From contig NZ_BAABRU010000021.1 in the NCBI RefSeq assembly GCF_039545135.1, positions 1 through 64,000 of the forward strand: DNA of 64,000 bases, read 5' to 3'. The notes under the pieces are model-generated. The model was given only the letters and a program-made list of their open reading frames with translations. It had not been told where the DNA came from and searched no databases. Below, piece after piece: positions 23,882-30,553 of this stretch. Position 1 is the first letter of the stretch, and each line of letters begins with the position of its first letter. Source of the stretch: Herpetosiphon gulosus (GTDB lineage Bacteria; Chloroflexota; Chloroflexia; Chloroflexales; Herpetosiphonaceae). A program made the translations under genes and the position numbers.

Positions 23882-23929
23882 AATGGGCAGTGGCTTGGAC
23901 GTTGTTACAACGCCGATCCACTGCCCATT
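23882..23929 (+). promoter_or_regulatory. Intercistronic hairpin between WXG100 copy 3 and the EspG-like gene
   Basis: AATGGGCAGTGG (23882-23893) pairs perfectly with CCACTGCCCATT (23918-23929), with an inner GTTGT/ACAAC pair. It sits just ahead of the AGGAGG ribosome-binding site (23935-23940). It lacks a T-run, so it is more likely a processing or stability element setting different amounts of the two proteins than a full terminator. Confidence 0.6.
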
Positions 23930-23947
23930 TCAGCAGGAGGCCATACT

Positions 23948-24760
23948 ATGGCACAGACACGCGAATTAACCTACCCATTGCAGTTTAGTACGCCCCAACT
24001 TGCCTATCTTTTGGGTATGGTGCATGCGCAAAATTTGATCGGTGGCGATGATGCTGCGTTGTTTCCCGCCGATCCTGACCAACGCCAAGCTCAGTGGGAT
24101 CAGGGGTTGGCTGAATTGCAAGCCGATCAGTGGATTGTTTGGGATGAGGCTGCTGGTCATTATTCAATGACTGAGCCATTGATGATGGTGATTGCAACCT
24201 TAGCCGAACCTGATATTGTAGTGGTCAGCGAGTGGCATGGGCAACAGAGTGGTCATCAAGGGGTAAGTCATTACTTTTCACCCAGTGGCATCATCGAAAT
24301 GAGTTTGGTTGGCAGCCACTATACCTTGGTGGCCTTGACTAATACTGAAGTGATGACCGAACGTTTAGCCCATAGTTTAGGCTACAAAGATACTGACCAA
24401 CCAGATCTTGGCTTCAACTTCCCACGTGAATTAGTTGAGCAAGCCAAACAATATCCCGATCCACGCTGGTTGGCTCAACAAGGTCTTGCACCTGAGGCCG
24501 CCCAATATTTTGCTGAAACCCTGCAAGCAACCGCTAGCCGTGGCACGGTGACAGTGCTACGCACGCTTGAAGGCAAGGCAATTGGCATGCGTTTGGTGGG
24601 GGCATTAATTGGTGCAGGCGGTCAACAATGGCTAGCCTTACCGCATCCCAATCAGACAATCGATTATTTTACCGCCACCACCGCTAATTTTATGGGCGTA
24701 ACCAGTTCAATGATTACCGAATTGCTCAACACGCCAATTGAAGAATTGGTGGCTGGCTAG
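23948..24760 (+). CDS. EspG-like putative WXG100 chaperone
   Basis: The 270-residue protein has the order of elements seen in mycobacterial EspG, the cytosolic chaperone of type VII substrates: an N-terminal helical segment (FSTPQLAYLLGMVHAQN), a helix pair ending AELQADQWIVWDEAAGHYSMTEPLMMVIATLAEPDIVVVSEW, a beta sheet (VSHYFSPSGIIEMSLVGSHYTLVALTNTEV), a QQGLAPEAAQYFAETLQATASRGTVTVLRTL connector like the corresponding EspG helix, and a C-terminal sheet-helix (QQWLALPHPNQTIDYFTATTANFMGVTSSMITEL). No signal peptide. AGGAGG precedes it. Location directly after a WXG100 gene supports a chaperone role. A paralogue lies at 55098-55883. The resemblance is by eye and structural modelling would decide. 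Confidence 0.55.
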   Translation: MAQTRELTYPLQFSTPQLAYLLGMVHAQNLIGGDDAALFPADPDQRQAQWDQGLAELQADQWIVWDEAAGHYSMTEPLMMVIATLAEPDIVVVSEWHGQQSGHQGVSHYFSPSGIIEMSLVGSHYTLVALTNTEVMTERLAHSLGYKDTDQPDLGFNFPRELVEQAKQYPDPRWLAQQGLAPEAAQYFAETLQATASRGTVTVLRTLEGKAIGMRLVGALIGAGGQQWLALPHPNQTIDYFTATTANFMGVTSSMITELLNTPIEELVAG

Positions 24761-24763
24761 CAT

Positions 24764-25156
24764 ATGCGATTCGTCCGTTTGTGGTGGTTATTCAGTCTGT
24801 TATTAATCAGCCTTGCTGGTTGTGGTGGGGATGACGTGAATAAAGTACATATTCGAATTCGCAACGATAGCGAAGTTGATATTGAGAATTTTTGGCTGGG
24901 GGCTGGCGGGGTCGGCCAAAGCACCACGCCCTATGGCCCAATCGATTCCGGCCATATTACCGAGTATCAAGCTCATGAGCCAGTGCTGGCCAACTATCGC
25001 AAGATGAATTTCGTCACGGTTGATGGCAAGCAGTATCTCGATGTGATTTACCCCGAAAAGCATGTTGGGACACCTGAGCTTGCCCCAGGTCACTACACTT
25101 TTTCATATGCAATCGTTGGCGATAAGCCAGTCTTGACCTTGACCAAAGATCAATAA
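24764..25156 (+). CDS. Small lipoprotein
   Basis: This 130-residue protein starts three bases after the EspG-like gene and has a lipoprotein signal peptide (LWWLFSLLLISLAGCGG, Cys20). The mature part is beta-rich: VHIRIRNDSEVDIENFWLGAGG and HYTFSYAIVGDKPVLTLTKD suggest an immunoglobulin-like or C2-like sandwich. It ends before a strong terminator, closing the WXG100 copy-3 operon. Surface-anchored immunity or adhesion function is possible from position. Confidence 0.7.
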   Translation: MRFVRLWWLFSLLLISLAGCGGDDVNKVHIRIRNDSEVDIENFWLGAGGVGQSTTPYGPIDSGHITEYQAHEPVLANYRKMNFVTVDGKQYLDVIYPEKHVGTPELAPGHYTFSYAIVGDKPVLTLTKDQ

Positions 25157-25163
25157 ATTTGCA

Positions 25164-25200
25164 AAAAAACACCGTAGTTACGCCAACTGCGGTGTTTTTT
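25164..25200. terminator. Terminator closing the WXG100 island
   Basis: AAAAAACACCGTAGTT (25164-25179) pairs with AACTGCGGTGTTTTTT (25185-25200) around ACGCC, with T- and A-runs on both sides. It works for both the lipoprotein gene and the convergent membrane-protein gene, whose stop lies inside it. Confidence 0.9.
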
Positions 25201-25747
25201 TCGTAACTCGCCGCCAACTATAGAGTAAACCTACCCCAACTAATACCACAAAACTGCCATTCACAAACAGCCATTTGCTAGCACTCAGCCACGGCGTTAG
25301 CCAATCGACAATTGGTGTACGCTCAGGATATCGCCCCATAACCAGCGCTGCCCCGCAATTTTCAGCATAATCCAGCACTAAACCAATAACTGGTACAAGG
25401 TTGAGCCAGCGCCAACGGCTCTTGGCTTGAAAGCTACGTTGGCCCAGCCAACTAATCGCTGTGGCTAAAAACAGAGTATAGGCCAAGGGCCAGATCAGAT
25501 CAAAGCTGAATCGCGCAGCAATATATTCCGCCCGACCTTCAGCACCATAGGCTTCGGCAAAGCGATACAAATCGTCAGCCGAATACAAGAGACTACTATC
25601 AGGCGAGCCGATGCCTGCGCTATATTGCTGCGCCTTTTGGGCTTGTTGTGGCAAAATAAACCCCAAAAAAGCGATGAATATTGCCAACCCAACCACTACC
25701 AACCAACCCTTGCTCCACCGTTCAAGCCAGTCTGAAACTGTCTGCAT
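25178..25747 (-). CDS. Four-helix membrane protein, unknown function
   Basis: The 189-residue protein has about four membrane segments: WLVVVGLAIFIAFLGFILP near residue 15, DLIWPLAYTLFLATAISWLG, WLNLVPVIGLVLDYAENCGAALVM and FVNGSFVVLVGVGLLYSW. A soluble loop of 45 residues with LYSADDLYRFAEAYGAEGRAEYIAARF follows the first helix. This LYRFAEAYGxxGR pattern recurs in small membrane proteins of several phyla, but I cannot give a function. It is convergent with the WXG100 island. Confidence 0.7.
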   Translation of the reverse strand: MQTVSDWLERWSKGWLVVVGLAIFIAFLGFILPQQAQKAQQYSAGIGSPDSSLLYSADDLYRFAEAYGAEGRAEYIAARFSFDLIWPLAYTLFLATAISWLGQRSFQAKSRWRWLNLVPVIGLVLDYAENCGAALVMGRYPERTPIVDWLTPWLSASKWLFVNGSFVVLVGVGLLYSWRRVTKKTPQLA

Positions 25748-25862
25748 TGCGCTACTCCCGAATTAATAGTTATTGATTGCTACGTACAATCACCATTCTT
25801 GGATTATCGTTGGCGGCATAATCTGTGCTTGAATTGAGCAGACTAGCTTGCAGGAGCACGAT

Positions 25863-26606
25863 ATGCAGATTTTAGGCCTTGATATTGGTGGCACTGGCAT
25901 CAAAGCGGCTCCGGTCGATTGTTCAACTGGCAAATTGTTGGCCGATGTGGAGCGCCGTGATACGCCGCAGCCTGCTACGCCGGAAGCGGTACTTGAAGTT
26001 GCTCAAGAATTGGTTGAGTATTTTGCTTGGCAAGGGCCGATTGGTTGTGGCTTTCCGGCGGTGGTTCAGCGTGGAATTGTCCGCACAGCCTCGAATATTG
26101 ATCAACGCTGGTTACATTGCGATGTGGCCGCCCGTTTCAGCCAGCATTTCGATCGTCAGGTGACGGTGATCAACGATGCTGATGCTGCTGGCTTAGCCGA
26201 AATTACTTTTGGCGCTGGCCGTGAAGTGATGGGCACGTTACTGATGTTGACCCTAGGCACAGGTATTGGCACGGCGTTGTTTCATGATCATGATTTATTG
26301 CCCAATTTGGAGCTTGGCCAAATTAGCGTGCGTGGCAAACCAGGCCACGAGTGGGCCGCCGCCAGTGTGCGCGAAGACCAAAACCAAAGCTGGGAGCAAT
26401 GGGCGCAGGGCGTAGAGCTATTTCTGCAAACCATCGAAGTGATGCTCTGGCCCGATCTGATTATTCTTGGCGGTGGTGTCAGCAAAGATGCTGATCAATT
26501 CTTGGATCGAATTCGGATTCGCGCCAAACTTGTGCCTGCTCGGCTTACTAACGATGCGGGAATTATCGGTGCTGCTTTGTTTGCGGCTCAAACAAGCCCC
26601 GAATAG
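25863..26606 (+). CDS. ppgK: Polyphosphate glucokinase (ROK family)
   Basis: The protein of 247 residues begins [16 protein letters not shown], the phosphate-binding loop of ROK-family kinases. Several features identify the polyphosphate-dependent branch: [10 protein letters not shown] early on, [32 protein letters not shown], the absence of the ROK zinc cysteines, and the C-terminal [15 protein letters not shown]...[14 protein letters not shown]. It should phosphorylate glucose using polyphosphate and possibly ATP. The ATG at 25863 follows AGGAG; an upstream TTG in frame is inferior. It is convergent with purB and no sugar-transport gene is close. Confidence 0.88.
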   Translation: MQILGLDIGGTGIKAAPVDCSTGKLLADVERRDTPQPATPEAVLEVAQELVEYFAWQGPIGCGFPAVVQRGIVRTASNIDQRWLHCDVAARFSQHFDRQVTVINDADAAGLAEITFGAGREVMGTLLMLTLGTGIGTALFHDHDLLPNLELGQISVRGKPGHEWAAASVREDQNQSWEQWAQGVELFLQTIEVMLWPDLIILGGGVSKDADQFLDRIRIRAKLVPARLTNDAGIIGAALFAAQTSPE

Positions 26607-26630
26607 CCAACTACTCGGGGCCAAATCAAG

Positions 26631-28007
26631 TTAAATCTTCTTGCGGGCCAGTTTGGCGGCGAGGCCAATATAGGTTTCAGGCCGCAAAGCCCGTAATTCC
26701 TCGCGCACTTCGGGCTGCACCTCAAGCTCATCGATAAAGCTATGCAAATCTTCAAGCGTAATTTGGCGACCGCGAGCCAGCTTTTTCATGGCTTCGTATG
26801 GCTCGGGGTAGCGTTCGCGGCGCAAAATCGTTTGAATTGCCTCGGTCAAGACTTCGGGATGCCCTGCTAATTCGGCGTAGGCTTTTTCGGCGTTGAAGGC
26901 CAATTTGCGTAAGCCCTTGAGCAAACGTTGATAGGCAAACAAACTATGGCCAAAGGCTACGCCAAGATTACGCAGCACCGTGCTATCCGATAAATCGCGT
27001 TGCAGACGCGAAATTGGCAACTTGCGGCCAAAAAACTCCAGCAAGCTATTGGCTAGCAACAAATTGCCTTCGGCATTTTCAAAGTCAATCGGATTAACTT
27101 TGTGAGGCATGGTCGATGAACCAACCTCGCCTGCCACACTCGCTTGGCCAAACACCGAATCGGAAATATAGCGCCACATATCCTGCGAGAGATCGACCAA
27201 AATTGTGTTGACGCGGCGCAAAGCATCGCCAACCTCAACAATGCTATCGTGTGGCTCAATTTGAGTGCTCAGCAGGGTTGGCTCCAAACCCAAAAACTTC
27301 ACAAACGCCGAGCTAAACGTGATCCAATCAACATCGGGGAAAGCAGCATAATGTGCAGCATATGTGCCAGTTGCCCCATTCAGTTTACCGGTTAATCGGA
27401 TATGTAAGAGCTGTTCGATGCCGCGATTGACGCGGGCGGCGAAAACCGCAATTTCTTTGCCCATGGTGGTTGGGGTAGCTGGTTGGCCGTGGGTTTTCGC
27501 CAATAATGGCGCTTCGGCATGCTCAATTTGCATATCACGCAATTGGCCGAGAATATTGCCCAACGCTGGTAATAACACCACATCACGTGATTCTTGCACC
27601 ATCAACGCATAGGCTAGATTATTGACATCTTCCGAGGTTAGGGCAAAGTGAACTGCCTCTTTGTATTGGCCAAGCCCAAGCAGATCGAGCTTTTCGCGCA
27701 GCCAATATTCCACCGCCTTCACATCGTGGTTGACCTTGCGATCCCAAGTTGCAATTGCCACTGCATCATCGACGCTAAATTGACGATATAAATTGCGCAA
27801 AGCTCCAGCTAACTGACCATCGATGCCTTCGATCAGGCCAATGCGTGGTGCTCGAGCCAAAAATAATAAATATTCAACTTCAACCCGCACGCGATAGCGC
27901 CATAACGCGGCTTCGCTAAAGTGGCCACTAAGCGCCTCAACATCTTTACGATAGCGGCCATCAAGCGGCCCAATCGCCAGTAAAGCCTGTTGATTAATCT
28001 CGCTCAT
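26631..28007 (-). CDS. purB: Adenylosuccinate lyase
   Basis: The 458-residue protein is PurB of the long, E. coli-like type: N-terminal LLAIGPLDGRYRKDVEALSGHFSEAALWRYRVRVEVEYL, LAKTHGQPATPTTMGKE with the catalytic histidine, and the fumarase-superfamily signature SSTMPHKVNPIDFENAEGN. It acts twice in purine synthesis, forming AICAR and AMP with release of fumarate. The start at 28007 has AGGA upstream and gives the correct N-terminus; the longer frame adds foreign residues. It stands alone, convergent with ppgK. Confidence 0.95.
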   Translation of the reverse strand: MSEINQQALLAIGPLDGRYRKDVEALSGHFSEAALWRYRVRVEVEYLLFLARAPRIGLIEGIDGQLAGALRNLYRQFSVDDAVAIATWDRKVNHDVKAVEYWLREKLDLLGLGQYKEAVHFALTSEDVNNLAYALMVQESRDVVLLPALGNILGQLRDMQIEHAEAPLLAKTHGQPATPTTMGKEIAVFAARVNRGIEQLLHIRLTGKLNGATGTYAAHYAAFPDVDWITFSSAFVKFLGLEPTLLSTQIEPHDSIVEVGDALRRVNTILVDLSQDMWRYISDSVFGQASVAGEVGSSTMPHKVNPIDFENAEGNLLLANSLLEFFGRKLPISRLQRDLSDSTVLRNLGVAFGHSLFAYQRLLKGLRKLAFNAEKAYAELAGHPEVLTEAIQTILRRERYPEPYEAMKKLARGRQITLEDLHSFIDELEVQPEVREELRALRPETYIGLAAKLARKKI

Positions 28008-28163
28008 GAGAATCCTCACTATGGTTGGTAGAATTAAATGCACTCCATTGTAGATCAAAAAGTCAAAAGTCAGAGGGCAAAATCAAAAATAGGGATTGGG
28101 GATCGGTACTTGACGGTCGGGGATCGGAATCTAAATCAAGCAGTAGCTGTGACAAAAAACCAG

Positions 28164-28211
28164 CCTTCGTGGCTTCAACTTCGTGTAACTTCGTGGGCTT
28201 CGTGGATCAAA
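28164..28211 (+). repeat. CTTCGTGG-type intergenic repeat, copy 1
   Basis: This A/T-poor stretch has several CTTCGTG units and ends GGGCTTCGTGGATCAAA. A close relative lies at 28751-28808. The two bracket the Imm10-like gene. Nothing else is recognisable between purB and that gene. Confidence 0.6.
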
Positions 28212-28241
28212 ATATGTTCTATGCTCTATGTTCGCTGTTCT

Positions 28242-28610
28242 TTAATTCAATAATTGTTGCAATGCTTGGTGCAGTTGTTGATGTTGATCTGAATCAATCG
28301 CCAGTTTGACATCAACGCCTACGAGTTGAAAAACCGCTTGCGCTGATTGATTAAAATGAATGTGCAGACGGCCTAATTCAAGTTCCCAGCGTTCGATACA
28401 GCGATAATCAGTTGCACCGTTGGGCAAACACACACAATAGCCATCCAAATCACTATCTTGGTATTCGAAGTTAGCTTCATCAAAACTACGCTGGATCGTT
28501 AGATATTCATCTGGCTCATCAGTCTTATCGGCCAACCCTAAAATCAATAAATGCTCATCGGCGAGTTGCTCAATTGCGACAACCGCTGCGGTAAAATGCC
28601 ATATTTGCAT
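28242..28610 (-). CDS. Imm10-like immunity protein
   Basis: The 122-residue protein resembles the Imm10 family of polymorphic-toxin immunity proteins: MQIWHFTAAVVAIEQLADEHLLILGLAD at the start, EYLTIQRSFDEANFEYQDSDLDGYCVCLPNGA in the centre, and an ELGRLHIHF strand followed by a terminal helix pair LHQALQQLL. It is soluble and acidic. No toxin gene is adjacent; it sits alone between copies of an intergenic repeat, so it may be an orphan immunity gene protecting against toxins of neighbours. The assignment is from memory of the family pattern. Confidence 0.5.
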   Translation of the reverse strand: MQIWHFTAAVVAIEQLADEHLLILGLADKTDEPDEYLTIQRSFDEANFEYQDSDLDGYCVCLPNGATDYRCIERWELELGRLHIHFNQSAQAVFQLVGVDVKLAIDSDQHQQLHQALQQLLN

Positions 28611-28750
28611 GCCAAAACTCCACTATGTTGTTAGGATAGCTAGAGTATAAGAGATAACAGATGCAATGACCAAGACGAGCTTAGTGAGTTGGATTATTGG
28701 CATTGTAGGATAATCAAATCCATCTGTGCTAATCTGTGGCGAAGAAACAT

Positions 28751-28808
28751 CCTTCGTGGTTTCAAGCTTTCGTGTTCTTCGTGCCCTGCGTGGGCTTCGT
28801 GGATCAAA
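28751..28808 (+). repeat. CTTCGTGG-type intergenic repeat, copy 2
   Basis: It shares CCTTCGTGG at the start and TGGGCTTCGTGGATCAAA at the end with copy 1 but is ten bases longer in the middle. A short run of GATCCCC-type repeats follows (28839-28875). Together these fill most of the 371-base gap before the S1-domain gene. Confidence 0.6.
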
Positions 28809-28981
28809 TCATCAACGTTTTAGGCGAGTTCTGCGCTTGCCGATCCCCGATCCCCAACACCCGATCCCCACATCTGAAAAAAACCTTGCCTTTTGCATGC
28901 TGCTTCTGTATAATTTTCATATCGGTTTCACGCTGTCCGCCCTTCCTCGGGAATCCTCTTTTGGCAAAAGGACGACTCATT

Positions 28982-30232
28982 ATGGACGAGCAAACACAAC
29001 CGGGCATGGATCAATCTGATGTGATTCCTAGCACAGGATTGGACACGACCCCACAGGCCGATTATTCTGGCGATGATGATCGAGCCTTGCTGGAGGAGTA
29101 TCTCCGTGATCCAGCCCACGATTATCGCAATCTCAAGTATGGTGATTCGGTCGATGGCACGATTGTTCGCGTTGATCGCGACGAGGTGTTGGTCGATATT
29201 GGCTCCAAGTCGGAAGGCGTGGTGCCAGGCCGCGAGATGACCAGTCTGTCGTCGGAAGAACGCGCCGAACTCAAGGTTGGCGATGTCTTGCTTGTTACAG
29301 TCGTTCAAACCGAAGACGCTGAAGGGCGTATCGTGTTGTCGATAGATAAAGCACGCCAAGAAAAGAGTTGGCGGGCCTTGCAAGTCAACCATGAGGCTGG
29401 CGATGTGATCCACGCCGCCGTGACCAACTATAACAAGGGTGGTCTATTGGTTAATTTAAGTGGGGTGCGTGGCTTTGTGCCATCATCACAGGTCAGCAGT
29501 GTTAGCCGTGGCTCCGATGTCCAAAAACAATCGGATATGGCAAAACTGGTTGGTCAAACCTTGCCACTGAAAATTATTGAAATCAATCGTTCACGCAACC
29601 GGCTGATTCTATCCGAGCGCCAAGCAGTCCAAGAGGTTCGCGATTCACGCAAGGACCAATTGCTTGAAAAACTGGAACCAGGCGCAGTTCGCACTGGCCG
29701 CGTAACCAGTTTGTGCGATTTCGGGGCGTTTGTTGATATTGGCGGAGCTGATGGTTTGGTTCACCTTTCCGAGCTTTCTTGGAGTCGCGTCAAGCATCCC
29801 GAGGAAGTGTTGAAAGTTGGCGATGCAGTCAGCGTCTATATTCTGAGCGTCGATGAAGATAAAAAACGCATCGCGTTGAGTATCAAGCGCACCCAAGCTG
29901 AGCCTTGGACAACCGTTACCGACCGCTACCAAATTGGCCAAAGCGTCTCTGGGGTTGTCACTCAATTGACCGCCTTTGGCGCGTTTGTGCGGCTCGAAGA
30001 TGGCATCGAAGGTCTGATCCACATCTCAGAAATGAGTGATGAACGAATTCAACACCCACGCGATGTGATTAATGAAGGCGACAGCGTTTCAGCGCGGATT
30101 ATTCGGATCGACCCAACTCGCAAGCGGATTGGCCTGAGTACCCGCAGTGGTAGCGCTGAGTCAAGTGCTGAAGCCACGGCTGAAGCCACACCTGAGGCAA
30201 CCACCAGCGACGCTGCCGAAGACGACAAATAA
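28982..30232 (+). CDS. S1 RNA-binding protein (ribosomal protein S1-like)
   Basis: From the ATG at 28982 (AAAGGA upstream) the protein has 416 residues and four S1 OB-fold domains: GDSVDGTIVRVDRDEVLVDIGSKSEGVVP, GDVIHAAVTNYNKGGLLVNLSGVRGFVPSSQ, GAVRTGRVTSLCDFGAFVDIGGADGLVHLSELSW and GQSVSGVVTQLTAFGAFVRLEDGIEGLIHISEM. The first two are divergent, as in S1-type proteins that bind the ribosome; the latter two are canonical RNA binders. The tail is Ala/Thr/Glu-rich and acidic. Four-domain S1 proteins act in translation initiation in many non-proteobacteria, so it may be the rpsA product. Confidence 0.85.
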   Translation: MDEQTQPGMDQSDVIPSTGLDTTPQADYSGDDDRALLEEYLRDPAHDYRNLKYGDSVDGTIVRVDRDEVLVDIGSKSEGVVPGREMTSLSSEERAELKVGDVLLVTVVQTEDAEGRIVLSIDKARQEKSWRALQVNHEAGDVIHAAVTNYNKGGLLVNLSGVRGFVPSSQVSSVSRGSDVQKQSDMAKLVGQTLPLKIIEINRSRNRLILSERQAVQEVRDSRKDQLLEKLEPGAVRTGRVTSLCDFGAFVDIGGADGLVHLSELSWSRVKHPEEVLKVGDAVSVYILSVDEDKKRIALSIKRTQAEPWTTVTDRYQIGQSVSGVVTQLTAFGAFVRLEDGIEGLIHISEMSDERIQHPRDVINEGDSVSARIIRIDPTRKRIGLSTRSGSAESSAEATAEATPEATTSDAAEDDK

Positions 30233-30553
30233 CGGAATGGGAGCGGAGAAGGTGCTGGGTCTGTGAAAACCCTGCTGGTTCCCCTGCTGCAACGGTCATG
30301 TCCGTTTCAAGCAAAACGCTAACTCAAACGGGCATGACTGATCTGAAGATAGTGATACAATTAATGCACGACGCTTCCGATGCGGCACACCCATTGCCAA
30401 AGAATGAAGCCGAGATGCTGCCCCAGTTTCGAGCGCATTTCCGACCAGCAATGTTCGCCTATCGGCACTCAGCAGCATCGACTATTTGTCATAGATAACA
30501 CGCCGAGGCCCAATCTTACTCATCCTAAGGTTGCCTCGCTTTGGAGCAAACAT

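Noticed and set aside
28736-28981. Upstream extension of the S1-domain protein
   Set aside because: It translates the CTTCGTGG and GATCCCC repeats and is not protein-like; AAAGGA supports the start at 28982.
30380-30553. Upstream extension of ClpC
   Set aside because: The added residues are foreign to ClpC and the ATG at 30554 has a well-spaced GGAG.
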